From Mesorhizobium sp. NZP2077 (GTDB taxonomy: Bacteria; Pseudomonadota; Alphaproteobacteria; Rhizobiales; Rhizobiaceae): a stretch of 64,000 nucleotides of DNA. Of this stretch, positions 16,893 through 27,213 are shown in pieces. The stretch spans positions 930,001-994,000 of the forward strand of contig NZ_CP051293.1 in assembly GCF_013170805.1 (NCBI RefSeq), given 5' to 3'. The position numbers were made by a program, and so were the translations under genes. Each line of letters opens with the position of its first letter. The stretch's first letter is position 1. The notes under the pieces are model-generated. The model was given only the letters and a program-made list of their open reading frames with translations, ran no database searches and was not told where the DNA came from.

Positions 16893-17690
16893 ATGGCATT
16901 TCTTGCCAAGGGTAGGATTTTTGCGGCCGCGGTGGTGGCGGCGCTTGGGCTGGCGACGGGGGCACAGGCGGCGGCCAGTTGTGGCAGCACCGGTGCCGGC
17001 TTCGATGCTTGGAAGCCGGGGTTCGCCGCAGAGGCCAAGGCCGAAGGTGTCGGCGCCAGGGGTCTGGCCGCGCTGGCTGGCGCTACTTACGCGACAAAGA
17101 CGATCTCCGTCGATCGCGGCATCCACAAGGCTTTTAGCGGCTCGGTGGAAGCCTTCATGAAGCGCCGTGGCGGGGCGGCGATCATTTCCAAGGGCCGTGT
17201 GCTGAAGAAGTCGAACGCGGCGCTGTTCAGCCAGATCGAAAGCAACTACGGCGTGTCGCCAGGTGTGTTGCTGGCGATCTGGGGCATGGAGACCGGCTTC
17301 GGTTCGTCCATGGGCAACCAGAATACGGTTTCCGCCATCTTGACGCTTGCCTATGATTGCCGCCGTCCGGCGTTTTTCCACCCACATGCCATTGCGGCCC
17401 TGAAGCTGGTTGATCGCGGGGCTTTGAGCGCCTCGTCGGTCGGCGCTGCCCATGGCGAGATCGGCCATACGCAGTTCCTGCCCGGGAATGTCCTGAAATA
17501 TGGCGTGGGCAGCGGAAACCTGCGCGACAAGGCGACGGCGCTGGCTTCCACCGCCAATTTCCTCAAGGCCCATGGTTGGCGGCGGGGTGCGAGCGCTGCG
17601 GCCAATATCGGCGCAATTGCCGGCTGGAATGACGCAAACGTCTACCAGCAGGCCATAGTGCAGATCGCCACCGCGATCGACGGCGACTGA
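16893..17690 (+). CDS. lytic murein transglycosylase (MltB-like, SLT_2)
   Basis: 265 residues from ATG 16893, preceded by CAGGAGAA. The signal peptide ends near AAVVAALGLATGAQA, so the protein is periplasmic. The catalytic glutamate lies in LLAIWGMETGFGSSMGNQNT, and GEIGHTQFLPGNVLKYG is the second conserved block. It cleaves peptidoglycan glycan strands to 1,6-anhydromuropeptides. It is on the short side for the family and lacks a C-terminal peptidoglycan-binding domain. A strong terminator follows. Confidence 0.9.
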   Translation: MAFLAKGRIFAAAVVAALGLATGAQAAASCGSTGAGFDAWKPGFAAEAKAEGVGARGLAALAGATYATKTISVDRGIHKAFSGSVEAFMKRRGGAAIISKGRVLKKSNAALFSQIESNYGVSPGVLLAIWGMETGFGSSMGNQNTVSAILTLAYDCRRPAFFHPHAIAALKLVDRGALSASSVGAAHGEIGHTQFLPGNVLKYGVGSGNLRDKATALASTANFLKAHGWRRGASAAANIGAIAGWNDANVYQQAIVQIATAIDGD

Positions 17691-17708
17691 TTGAAAGCCC
17701 TGTTCGAC

Positions 17709-17738
17709 AAAAGCCCGGCCATGCTCCGGGCTTTTTTT
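17709..17738 (+). terminator. Rho-independent terminator after the transglycosylase gene
   Basis: AAAGCCCGG pairs with CCGGGCTTT around a 7-base loop, followed by a run of T. It starts 19 bp after the stop codon. Confidence 0.9.
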
Positions 17739-17744
17739 GTCGAG

Positions 17745-17835
17745 GGAAGCATTTCGGACGTTCGAGATCGACCGAAGCGTCCCCAGCGTCGCTACGCTCC
17801 TTGCTCCGCCCGTGGATGACGAAGTGACGGATGTT
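17745..17835. repeat. rhizobial intergenic repeat, CGGAGCAAGGAGCG type
   Basis: Read on the minus strand, it contains CATCCACGGGCGGAGCAAGG then AGCGTAGCGACG and a GGGGACGC block. This is the common layout of a mosaic repeat scattered through Mesorhizobium genomes. A fuller pair of related arms lies at 36596-36812. It separates the transglycosylase terminator from the next gene. Confidence 0.45.
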
Positions 17836-17840
17836 TCCGG

Positions 17841-18365
17841 CTAATCGCCAATTTCGAGCGCGTAGGAGCAGCCCGCCAGCGTCTGGCCGGGATGGGTATC
17901 GACCGTCGAGACGCTGAGCGCAATGCGCGTGGCGAAGGTCACGCCGCCGCTGTCCTCGGTTCTCTCGGCCATGACTTTTTCGCCGAGGAATTTGTCCGGG
18001 CTGGAGACCGTCGCCGGGACGCCAAGCTGCCGGGCGAGTTCCGGCGCGGCGATGCCGTCGAGCACGGCCATCGGCCCGGTCGCGGTGAAGACGATTGTCC
18101 CCGTCTCGTGCCTGAAGACATGAACCGGTGCGGGCAGTCGATACTGCCGCAGGAAGGGATTGCCGGATGGAACCTCTTTCCAGCCGAGCGTGCCCGCCGC
18201 CCCGGGCTCGCCGCCCAGCCACAGGGCAAAGCTATTATAGGCCGGCACGTCGGCCCTGCATTCTATCAGTGCGGCAAGTTCGAGGGAGCTGGGATCGAAG
18301 GTCTCGGCCATGGCCGGCGTCGCCAGAAAAACCAGCAACGTCAGGTGGCGGCCAAGGCCATGCAT
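17841..18365 (-). CDS. secreted protein of unknown function
   Basis: 174 residues. A signal peptide (MHGLGRHLTLLVFLATPAMA) precedes a mature domain with two cysteines (LIECRADVPAYNSF and LAGCSYALEIGD at the very end), which could form a disulfide. No family was recognised. The gene lies 5 bp downstream of argG on the same strand and could be read through from it, but nothing suggests a shared function. Confidence 0.7.
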   Translation of the reverse strand: MHGLGRHLTLLVFLATPAMAETFDPSSLELAALIECRADVPAYNSFALWLGGEPGAAGTLGWKEVPSGNPFLRQYRLPAPVHVFRHETGTIVFTATGPMAVLDGIAAPELARQLGVPATVSSPDKFLGEKVMAERTEDSGGVTFATRIALSVSTVDTHPGQTLAGCSYALEIGD

Positions 18366-18370
18366 CAGTC

Positions 18371-19594
<1,224 letters not shown>

Positions 19595-19976
19595 TTCTGC
19601 TCCGTCGATGGCGGACGCTTGGGCAAGGGCGTCACGGATTGTCGGAGCGCCTTTTAGCAGGAACGGCAAAGCGAGCAAGCGCGCGCGGCCCCAGATTGCT
19701 GATCCAGCGCGCTGCAGGCGGCATCGTATCTCTTTTGGAGCATGATCTCTGGACAAACGGAAACCGTTTGCCAGAGAAAAACCGGTTGCCACTTCGGGAT
19801 CATGCCCTTGCGGAAACAACCGCTACAATCATGGGCTGCATTTATGCCGAGGATTTAAGCAAGTTTTCATGTCCGGCCGCTAAATCGGCGAGATACAGCT
19901 GCACTGGGCAATGCGACCGTGCCGAGGCGGCTTTTGCCCGTTCATTGCGGGAGTCCTCGGGCTTGGACCATTCTTG
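19595..19976. other. 382-bp intergenic region between argG and the c-di-GMP gene
   Basis: This divergent region must contain the promoters of both genes. It holds a palindromic repeat at 19737-19806 (listed separately). No protein-coding signal or terminator was recognised in the rest. Confidence 0.5.
19737..19806. repeat. palindromic GCATGATC intergenic element
   Basis: The ends are inverted: GAGCATGATC on the left and GATCATGCCC on the right. Inside, CTCTGG-CAAACGG is repeated inverted as CCGTTTG-CCAGAG around AAA. A second half contains AAACCGGTTG. Elements of this design (GAGCATGATC ... AAACCGG ... GATCATGC) are widely dispersed in rhizobial genomes. Confidence 0.65.
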
Positions 19977-22031
19977 ATGCGCGTTATATCATGCATCGTC
20001 ACGGAACATAATCTGTGGCTCGTCCTGCTGGCGGCGCTGATGTGCGTCACCGGCTGCTGGGTGACGATCGGTCTCCTGGATCGCGCCAGGAAAACCGTCG
20101 GCGTGCAGATGCGGGGATGGCTGTTCCTGACCGCGGTCGCCGCCGGTTCCTCGATCTGGTGCACGCATTTCATCGCCATGCTGGCCTATCAGCCCGGCGC
20201 GCCGATCACCTTCGATCCGGTGCTCACCATGATCTCGCTGGTCATCGCCATGGTTGGAACCGGGGCGGGCTTCGGCCTTGCCCTGGACAAAAGCCGCGGC
20301 CTGGCGCCGGAATGGGGCGGATGCCTCGTCGGGCTGGCGATCTCGGCCATGCATTATACCGGCATGATGGCCTATCACGTGGCCGGCATCGTCGAATGGG
20401 ACGCCCGCTATGTCGTCGCTTCGGTGCTGATCGCGATGGCGTTCTCCGCCGCGGCGATCGGCCAGGCGGCGCGCCGGCCGTATCGCTGGTCGCATTATCT
20501 CGGCATCGGACTGCTCGTGCTGGCGATCGTCGGCCTGCATTTCACGGCGATGGCGGCGGTGGCGGTGACGCCGCTCTCCTTCATCACCACCGGCACCAAT
20601 CCCGATATCCTCGAAGCGATGGCCGTCGCGGTCGCCGTGGTCGGTATGATCGTCGCTGCCACCGGCTTCGCCAGTTATCTGATCGACGAACGCGGCCGGG
20701 CCGAGAGCTTCGAGCGCCTGCAGCATCTGGCGCTGAACGATTCGCTTACCGGCCTTGCCAACCGGGTCTCCTTCAACGATCGCCTCGACCATGAGATCGA
20801 GCGGGCGGGCGAGGACAAGGACACGATGACCGCCGTCATCGTCATCGATCTCGACCGCTTCAAGGAAATCAACGACCTCAGGGGACACGCGGCCGGCGAC
20901 CAGGCGCTCAAGATCGTTGCCCGCAAGCTGGCGAAACTGGCCGGCGACGGCGAGTTTGTCGCCCGGCTTGGCGGCGACGAATTTGCCGCCATCAAGCGCT
21001 TCAAGGACCAGAACGAGCTGCTCGGCCTGGTGTCGCGGCTGGAAAAATCATTGTTCCAGCCGTTACGGATCGACGATTTCGAGACCGTCACCGGCGCCAG
21101 CATCGGCGTCGCTGTCTATCCGCGCGACGGCGCCGACCGCGAGAGGCTGGTCAGCAATGCGGACCTGGCCATGTACCGGGCCAAGAATGACGTGACGCGG
21201 GCCGTCTGCTTCTACGAATCGACCATGGACGAGACGGCGCGGGCGCGGCGCGCGCTCGCCACCGACCTTCGCCTGGCGATCGAGCGCGGCGAACTCTCGC
21301 TGCACTATCAGGTGCAGACCTCGGTTGCGACCGGCGCCACCTGCGGTTACGAGGCGCTGCTGCGCTGGACGCATCCCGTGCACGGCATGATCCCGCCCGC
21401 CGAATTCATTCCGATCGCCGAGGAAAACGGCTCCATCCTGGGGATCGGCGAATGGGTGCTGCGCACCGCATGCCGCCAGGCGGCCTCCTGGGACAATGGC
21501 CACAAGATCGCGGTCAATCTGTCGCCGGTGCAGTTCGCCCATGCCGACCTGGCCAAGCTCGTCCACCAGATCCTGATCGAGACCGGCCTGTCGCCGAAGC
21601 GTCTCGAGCTCGAGCTGACCGAATCGACGATCGTCGCCGACAAGGTGCGCACGCTGCACGTGCTGCGCCAGATCAAGGCGCTGGGCGTGACGATCGCTAT
21701 CGACGATTTCGGTACGGGCTATTCGTCGCTCGACACGCTGCGCTCGTTTCCGTTCGACAAGATCAAGCTTGACCGCTCCTTCATGGCCGATGTCGAGCGC
21801 AGCCCGCAGGCCAAGGCGATCATCCGCGCGGTGCTGACACTGGGGCGCAGCCTCGACATTCCGGTGCTCGCCGAAGGCGTCGAGACCCACGTCCAGCTCA
21901 CCATCCTGCAGGTCGAAGGCTGCAACGAGGCGCAAGGTTATTTCCTCGGCCGCCCCAAGCCGATCGATCAGATTTTGTTGCCCGGAACGGCAGCTGTCAT
22001 GGTGGTCGAGCTCGATCAGTCGGCGGCTTAG
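19977..22031 (+). CDS. MHYT-GGDEF-EAL bifunctional c-di-GMP protein
   Basis: 684 residues from ATG 19977. The N-terminal ~240 residues form an MHYT membrane sensor with three diagnostic copies: WCTHFIAML, AMHYTGMMA and LHFTAMAAV. The GGDEF domain has an intact LGGDEF motif, so diguanylate cyclase activity is possible. The EAL domain keeps EALLRW, ELTES, DDFGTGYSSL, KLDRSF and EGVET, so phosphodiesterase activity is also possible. MHYT is thought to sense a diatomic gas through copper. Net activity cannot be read from sequence. It stands alone. Confidence 0.93.
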   Translation: MRVISCIVTEHNLWLVLLAALMCVTGCWVTIGLLDRARKTVGVQMRGWLFLTAVAAGSSIWCTHFIAMLAYQPGAPITFDPVLTMISLVIAMVGTGAGFGLALDKSRGLAPEWGGCLVGLAISAMHYTGMMAYHVAGIVEWDARYVVASVLIAMAFSAAAIGQAARRPYRWSHYLGIGLLVLAIVGLHFTAMAAVAVTPLSFITTGTNPDILEAMAVAVAVVGMIVAATGFASYLIDERGRAESFERLQHLALNDSLTGLANRVSFNDRLDHEIERAGEDKDTMTAVIVIDLDRFKEINDLRGHAAGDQALKIVARKLAKLAGDGEFVARLGGDEFAAIKRFKDQNELLGLVSRLEKSLFQPLRIDDFETVTGASIGVAVYPRDGADRERLVSNADLAMYRAKNDVTRAVCFYESTMDETARARRALATDLRLAIERGELSLHYQVQTSVATGATCGYEALLRWTHPVHGMIPPAEFIPIAEENGSILGIGEWVLRTACRQAASWDNGHKIAVNLSPVQFAHADLAKLVHQILIETGLSPKRLELELTESTIVADKVRTLHVLRQIKALGVTIAIDDFGTGYSSLDTLRSFPFDKIKLDRSFMADVERSPQAKAIIRAVLTLGRSLDIPVLAEGVETHVQLTILQVEGCNEAQGYFLGRPKPIDQILLPGTAAVMVVELDQSAA

Positions 22032-22116
22032 ACATCACTGCTGTCGGGCGCCCACCTCGCATCTGGCGCCGGCGCGACGCATCTTGTATAGGCCTACGCT
22101 TTCCCTGGGGCCTGCA

Positions 22117-22758
22117 ATGTCCTTCATTCCCGACACGACCACGCTGATCCAGTTCGCCATCGCCACGGTCATCCTGGCGATCACGCCTGGTCCCGACATG
22201 ACCTTGTTTGTCTCGCGCACGCTGAGCCAGGGGCGTGCCACCGGCTTTGCCTCGATGGCGGGCGCGCTGTGCGGCACGCTGATCCACACCACGCTGGTGG
22301 TGGTCGGAGTCTCGGCGCTGATCGTCGCCTCGCCGATGGCCTTCTTCGTGCTGAAGATTTTCGGCGCCGGCTATCTCGTCTTCCTGGCCTGGCAGGCGAT
22401 CGCCAAGGGCTCGGCCTTTTCGCCGGAGAAGAAGACAGGTCCGCAGATCTCGCTGTTGCGCAGCTGGGCGGCGGGGCTCGGCGTCAATCTGCTCAACCCG
22501 AAGATCATCCTGTTCTTCATGACCTTCCTGCCGCAGTTCGTCTCCGCGCATGATCCGCACGCGCCGGGAAAGCTGTTCGTCCTCGGCGCCATGTTCATCG
22601 TGCTGTCGATCCCCGTGACAGCGCCGATGGTGCTGGCGGCAGAGAAATTCTCCGCGGCGATGAAGGCCAGCCCGCGCGTCACGCGGGTGGTCGACTATCT
22701 CTTCGCCGGCGTGTTCTCTGCCTTCGCGCTCAAGATCCTGACGGCCCAGGCGAAGTAG
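22117..22758 (+). CDS. LysE/RhtB family amino-acid exporter
   Basis: 213 residues from ATG 22117. The family signature ITPGPDMTLFVSRTLSQGRATGF is at the N-terminus, and LLNPKIILFFMTFLPQFV is the second conserved block. About six membrane segments are expected. Members export lysine, homoserine lactones or other amino acids; the substrate is unknown. Its end overlaps the 3' end of the opposite-strand membrane-protein gene by 29 bp. Confidence 0.9.
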   Translation: MSFIPDTTTLIQFAIATVILAITPGPDMTLFVSRTLSQGRATGFASMAGALCGTLIHTTLVVVGVSALIVASPMAFFVLKIFGAGYLVFLAWQAIAKGSAFSPEKKTGPQISLLRSWAAGLGVNLLNPKIILFFMTFLPQFVSAHDPHAPGKLFVLGAMFIVLSIPVTAPMVLAAEKFSAAMKASPRVTRVVDYLFAGVFSAFALKILTAQAK

Positions 22759-23212
22759 AAGCGTTCTCGTCCTTCCACCAGCTTCCGGCCCAACGACCGG
22801 CGCTCAGCGAGTAGAAGATGCCGCCGACCATGCCGCCGCCGATCACCGCCATGATGGCGCTGGTATCGGTGACCGCGAAGGTGGGCTCTTGGGCGTGGTC
22901 GACTAGGCCGAGATAGGCGGCCGCCACCACGGCACCCGCCAGCGCATAGTACAGCCAGTCGCGCCGGCCGAGGATTTCGGCAACCAGGATGACGACCACC
23001 GCCGGCATAAAGGCGAAATAGGCGACGAACAAAGCGACGAAGGGGATCGAGAAATACAGCGCAGCCGTCGCTGTCGGGTGCGCGTGGTCAGGCGTATAGC
23101 CGAGCGAGGCCAGGAACAGGATGTTGAGGAAGGCGCTCGCCGCCAGCGAGGCGACGGCATAGCCGAACAGGATAATGGCGAACCGAACGAGATAGGCGAC
23201 GAAGCGGCCCAT
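22730..23212 (-). CDS. small four-helix membrane protein, paralogue of the upstream gene
   Basis: 160 residues. ATG 23212 overlaps the stop of the upstream gene by one base (TGATG), so translation is probably coupled. It has four hydrophobic segments and shares the layout of its neighbour: R-FAII--GY near the N-terminus, a central ILVAE-L--R-W-YYAL block, and a Gly-rich last segment. No family was recognised. The open frame extends upstream but overlaps the neighbour and is a shadow there. Third gene of the rlmN unit. Confidence 0.7.
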   Translation of the reverse strand: MGRFVAYLVRFAIILFGYAVASLAASAFLNILFLASLGYTPDHAHPTATAALYFSIPFVALFVAYFAFMPAVVVILVAEILGRRDWLYYALAGAVVAAAYLGLVDHAQEPTFAVTDTSAIMAVIGGGMVGGIFYSLSAGRWAGSWWKDENASTSPGPSGS

Positions 23213-23658
23213 CACGGATTTCGCTTCACAAGACGGCCTGACCTGCATCCGGCCAACAGCCAGTAGACCAAACCTGCGGCCGTACCGGCGGTGGCCAGGA
23301 ACCCGAGAAAGCCCGGATTGAAAACAAACCCGCCGGCCGAGCCCGGGACGAGAACGCCAAATGCGATGGAGGTGATCGCGCCCGTGACCGCGAAATAGAA
23401 CCACCCCCGCAGCGACAGCCATTCGGCGACCAGGATCGCGGGGCCGACGATCAGCAGCGCGCAGACCGCCACGGTCAACACGGCGAGCGGGAAGGAGCCC
23501 AGCCAGTCGAAGGTGAAAACCAGGGACCAATTGCCATACTCGATCCCTTCGAGAAGGGTGATCAGCAGCACAGGCACCACGATTGAGGTCAGCACGGCGG
23601 CGATATAGCCGACGGCTATGATGGCGAAGCGCTTGAGCCCGGCGACGAGACGGCTCAC
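23212..23658 (-). CDS. small four-helix membrane protein coupled to rlmN
   Basis: 148 residues. The GTG start at 23658 overlaps the rlmN stop (GTGA). N-terminal [17 protein letters not shown], a middle segment [37 protein letters not shown] and a Gly-rich last segment give four membrane spans. It resembles the next gene in order of motifs, suggesting duplication. Function unknown. Confidence 0.7.
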   Translation of the reverse strand: MSRLVAGLKRFAIIAVGYIAAVLTSIVVPVLLITLLEGIEYGNWSLVFTFDWLGSFPLAVLTVAVCALLIVGPAILVAEWLSLRGWFYFAVTGAITSIAFGVLVPGSAGGFVFNPGFLGFLATAGTAAGLVYWLLAGCRSGRLVKRNP

Positions 23659-24887
23659 GCCTCGCCGTGCCCCGCGATCATCATGGCTTCCAGCGCCAGC
23701 CGGTCGACCTTGCGCATGCGCTCGGAGTCCGACTTCAGCTGGCCGCAGGCGGCGAGGATGTCGCGGCCGCGTGGTGTGCGGATCGGCGAGGCGTAGCCGG
23801 CATTGTTGATGTAGTCGGCGAATTTCTCGATCGTCTCCCAGTCAGAGCACTGGTAATTGGTGCCGGGCCATGGGTTGAACGGGATCAAATTGATCTTGGC
23901 CGGAATGCCCTTGAGCAGCTTGATCAGGCCCTTGGCGTCCTCGATGGAATCGTTGACGTCCTTCAGCATCACATATTCGAAGGTGATGCGCTTGGCGTTG
24001 GACAGGCCGGGATAGGCTCGGCAGGCGGCAATCAGTTCCTTGAGCGGATACTTCTTGTTGATCGGCACCAGGAGGTCGCGCAGATCGTCATTGGTGGCAT
24101 GCAGCGAGATTGCCAGCATGACGCCGATCTCCTCGCCGGTGCGGAAGATCTCCGGCACGACGCCGGAGGTCGACAGCGTGATGCGGCGCTTCGACAAAGA
24201 CAGTCCGTCGCCGTCGGAGGCGATCAGCAGCGCCTTCTTCACCGCCTCGAAATTGTAGAGCGGCTCGCCCATGCCCATCATGACGATGTTGGACACTTTG
24301 CGGCCCTCGGCCGGCACGACGGCGCCGTCCGGCGTGTCGCGGTCGGGGAAGTCGCCGAGCCGGTCGCGCGCGGTGAGCAACTGGGCGAGGATTTCCTCGG
24401 CCGTCAGATTGCGCACCAGCTTCTGCGTGCCGGTGTGGCAGAACGAACAGGTCAGCGTGCAGCCGACCTGCGAGGAGATGCAGAGCGTGCCGCGGCCTTC
24501 CTCGGGGATATAGACGGTCTCGATCTCGACCGGACGGCCGGCGCCGCGCGGCGGAAAGCGGAACAGCCATTTGCGGGTGCCGTCGGAAGAAATCTGTTCC
24601 TCGACGATCTCGGGCCGCGCGACCGTAAAATGCTTGTCGAGTTCGGCGCGCAGATCCTTGGAGATATTGAGCATGCCGGGGAAGTCGGAGACACCGCGCA
24701 CATACATCCAGTGCCAGAGCTGCTGGGCGCGCATCTTTGCCTGGCGCTCCGGCACGATGCCGGACGCGACGAGCGCCTCTGCGAGTTCTGCGCGCGTCAG
24801 GCCGATCAGCGACGGCTTCTCGGGCGCGGCGCGGGCGCGCAACGCGTCACGGGCGCCGTCAGTGGTGAGGTCGAAGGAAAGGGTCAT
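23655..24887 (-). CDS. rlmN: 23S rRNA A2503/tRNA A37 C2-methyltransferase RlmN
   Basis: 410 residues. The radical-SAM cluster cysteines are Cys143, Cys147 and Cys150 (CTLTCSFC), with [10 protein letters not shown] as the SAM-binding GGE-like motif. The methyl-carrying cysteine is in DILAACGQL near the C-terminus. It methylates A2503 of 23S rRNA and A37 of some tRNAs. Followed by two translationally coupled membrane genes. In several Rhizobiales an ialB gene lies next upstream; here ialB is 2.3 kb away, beyond a Met-rich secreted protein and a ClC channel. Confidence 0.97.
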   Translation of the reverse strand: MTLSFDLTTDGARDALRARAAPEKPSLIGLTRAELAEALVASGIVPERQAKMRAQQLWHWMYVRGVSDFPGMLNISKDLRAELDKHFTVARPEIVEEQISSDGTRKWLFRFPPRGAGRPVEIETVYIPEEGRGTLCISSQVGCTLTCSFCHTGTQKLVRNLTAEEILAQLLTARDRLGDFPDRDTPDGAVVPAEGRKVSNIVMMGMGEPLYNFEAVKKALLIASDGDGLSLSKRRITLSTSGVVPEIFRTGEEIGVMLAISLHATNDDLRDLLVPINKKYPLKELIAACRAYPGLSNAKRITFEYVMLKDVNDSIEDAKGLIKLLKGIPAKINLIPFNPWPGTNYQCSDWETIEKFADYINNAGYASPIRTPRGRDILAACGQLKSDSERMRKVDRLALEAMMIAGHGEA

Positions 24888-25249
24888 GGTTGCACAGATA
24901 TAAGCGGTTTGCGGCCGATTTCATCCATCGTGCCTGATATGAAGCGCGGCGCATAGCACAGGTTGAGGGAGGAGTCATGCGGTGGCGAACACAACCCCGG
25001 GTGGGCGGAGCGTTTCGATCGCGAATGTTCTGATCGACAGACGGTCCCTGGCGTCTGAACCGAAAGTTCATCGGATAAACCAGTTTGTCGCACCCACGAC
25101 AGCCCGCTACGACCGACTGGCAGCCTTGCGCCCAATCTTCCCGGCGCGCGGGTGCCGATCACATAGTCGTGTTGACGTAACGATTCCCCTGCCGCCTTCG
25201 AAGGCTGAAGGGGGCAACCATGCCCCTGCAAAAAATGGGAGTATGCTGA
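24888..25249. other. 362-bp divergent intergenic region with a hairpin
   Basis: A stem-loop is visible at 25186-25213: CCCCT and AGGGG enclose the 10-bp palindrome CCTTCGAAGG (25195-25204). It lies 36 bp before the ATG of the Met-rich protein, so it may be in its 5' leader. Upstream, TTGACG at 25172-25177 resembles a -35 element, without a convincing -10. Nothing else was recognised. Confidence 0.35.
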
Positions 25250-25549
25250 ATGAACTCGATCAAGCTCGCCGTCATTGCCGCCCTCGTCGGCCTTTCCACC
25301 CCGCAGGCTTTTGCCGAAGACGCAATGGGCACGATGACCATGATGAAAGGCGGGGAGGTGACGGCGATCATGCCGGACGGGCATATGGGAACCATGATGC
25401 CAGATGCAAAAATGGGCGCCGAGATGATGAAGATGGCCAAGCCGATCAAGCACTGCATGATGATGATCACCGATGCCAAGGGCAAAGCCTACATGATCGA
25501 TACGTCGACCAAGAAGGCCCAGGCCGAATGTGAAAAAATGGCTATGTGA
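25250..25549 (+). CDS. small methionine-rich secreted protein
   Basis: 99 residues with a clear signal peptide (MNSIKLAVIAALVGLSTPQAFA). The mature part is remarkably Met-rich: 18 of 77 residues, in clusters such as MGTMTMMKGG, MGTMMPDAKMGAEMMKM and HCMMMITD, plus His and two Cys. Clustered Met/His in a periplasmic protein is a known way to bind Cu(I) or Ag(I); that role is inference. ATG 25250 has GGGAG upstream. No copper genes are adjacent; a ClC channel gene follows 255 bp downstream. Confidence 0.75.
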   Translation: MNSIKLAVIAALVGLSTPQAFAEDAMGTMTMMKGGEVTAIMPDGHMGTMMPDAKMGAEMMKMAKPIKHCMMMITDAKGKAYMIDTSTKKAQAECEKMAM

Positions 25550-25804
25550 GACCTGAATCCGCAGGAACCGCTCCCGCCGGCAGGAGCTGGCGGGAGCATC
25601 CGGCGCGCGGAACACCGACGCCGGCGCCGAGCCTCGGGCTGCGTCCGGGACTAGCCTCTAAAACGTCCGCCTATGTCCAACAGGGGCGATCACGGCCGTT
25701 TGGCCGAGGCAGTTTTCAAATAATCGCGTGACGCCGACTTGATCCGACAGGCTTGATCGACGTCATGCCTATGCTAGGGCTGGGCCTCCATTGCGAGGAC
25801 AGAT

Positions 25805-27160
25805 ATGGCCGGCACATCGCGAAAATACCCCATGCTGCGGCGTTCGCGCGCCATGCTGGGCTCACGGCGTGTCTGGCAGCCACGGCTGGTGTTCTGGGCC
25901 GGCGCTGTCGGCATCGGTGTGATCAGCGTGCTGTTTGCGGTGCTGGCCGACAAGGCGCAGGCGCTGTTCCACTTGATGACAGGAAACGACAGCGGCTGGC
26001 GTTTCTTATTGCCGCTCATCGTCACGCCGCTGGGTTTTGTGCTGTGCGCCTGGCTTGCCTCCGCCTTCTTTCCCGGCTCGCAAGGCAGCGGCATTCCGCA
26101 GGCGATCGCCGCGCGCCATTTGCGCGAAGACGAGGATCGCAACCACCTGCTTTCGTTGCGGCTGGCGGCGGGCAAGGTCGCGCTCACCGTTGTCGGCCTG
26201 TTCTGTGGCGCTTCGATCGGCCGCGAAGGCCCGACCGTGCAGGTCGGCGCCTCGCTGATGCTGCAGGCGGCGCGCTGGGGCGGCACGGCGCAGGCGCGGG
26301 GCCTGATCCTGGCCGGTTCGGCAGCCGGCATTGCGGCGGCCTTCAACACGCCGCTGGCCGGGATCGTCTTCGCCATCGAGGAGATGGGCCGCACCTATGA
26401 AGCCCGCACCAACGGGCTGGTGCTGACGGCCGTGATTCTGGCCGGGCTCGCCTCGCTTGGGCTGCTCGGCAACTACACCTATTTCGGCGTCTCGAAAGAG
26501 ACGATCTCGTTCGCCGCGGAGTGGCCGCTAGTGATCGCCTGCGGCATCATTGGCGGTGGGTTCGGCGCGCTGTTCTCCTTGCTGGCGCTGAAGACAACGC
26601 GGCGGATCCGGCGCTGGCACACGCAGCAGCCCTTGGCGCGTGCCTTGCTGGTGGCCGCTGTTTGTGGGCTTGCCGTGGCGGCGATCGGCATCGCCTCGGG
26701 CGGGCTGACTTTCGGCACCGGCTACGCGCAGGCGCGCGGCGCCGTCGAAGGCACGCCGCTGCCATGGTTCTTCTTTGCCGAAAAATTCGTCGCCGGGCTG
26801 CTGTCGATGGTTTCGGGCATCCCAGGCGGCATCTTCGCACCGTCGCTGGCGGTCGGCGCCGGGATCGGCAGCTCGCTCGGCCTGCTGCTGGGCGCCAGCA
26901 CCGGCGCTGCAGCACTGCTCGGCATGGCCGGCTATTTCGCCGGTGTCGTGCAGGCGCCGATGACGGCCTTCGTCATCATCCTGGAGATGACCGGCAATCA
27001 CGACAATGTCATTGCACTGATGCTGGCCTCGATGCTGGGCTATGGCACGGCGCGCATGATCTCGCACGAGCCGCTTTATCATGCGCTGTCACGGGTGTTC
27101 ATCGCAGAGGCGATCCGGCGGCGGCGGGCGGAAGCGGCACCAGAGTCAGGCCATGGCTGA
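25805..27160 (+). CDS. ClC-family chloride channel/transporter
   Basis: 451 residues, about 10-12 membrane helices. The selectivity-filter motifs are present in order: GSQGSGIPQ, GREGPTVQVG and GIPGGIFAPSL. The gating glutamate is in GREGP. The conserved NTPLAGIVFAIEEM carries the glutamate associated with proton coupling in exchangers. No C-terminal CBS domains. It could be a Cl-/H+ antiporter for acid stress or a channel. It converges on ialB, with a shared terminator. Confidence 0.92.
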   Translation: MAGTSRKYPMLRRSRAMLGSRRVWQPRLVFWAGAVGIGVISVLFAVLADKAQALFHLMTGNDSGWRFLLPLIVTPLGFVLCAWLASAFFPGSQGSGIPQAIAARHLREDEDRNHLLSLRLAAGKVALTVVGLFCGASIGREGPTVQVGASLMLQAARWGGTAQARGLILAGSAAGIAAAFNTPLAGIVFAIEEMGRTYEARTNGLVLTAVILAGLASLGLLGNYTYFGVSKETISFAAEWPLVIACGIIGGGFGALFSLLALKTTRRIRRWHTQQPLARALLVAAVCGLAVAAIGIASGGLTFGTGYAQARGAVEGTPLPWFFFAEKFVAGLLSMVSGIPGGIFAPSLAVGAGIGSSLGLLLGASTGAAALLGMAGYFAGVVQAPMTAFVIILEMTGNHDNVIALMLASMLGYGTARMISHEPLYHALSRVFIAEAIRRRRAEAAPESGHG

Positions 27161-27165
27161 AAAGC

Positions 27166-27192
27166 AAAAGGCCGGGCTGGTGGCCCGGCCTT
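27166..27192. terminator. bidirectional terminator between the ClC gene and ialB
   Basis: AAGGCCGGGC and GCCCGGCCTT form a 10-bp inverted repeat with a 5-base loop, located between the two convergent genes. An A run precedes it, giving T residues on the minus strand. Confidence 0.8.
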
Positions 27193-27213
27193 CGGTTCAA
27201 ATGCGGCTTGTGC

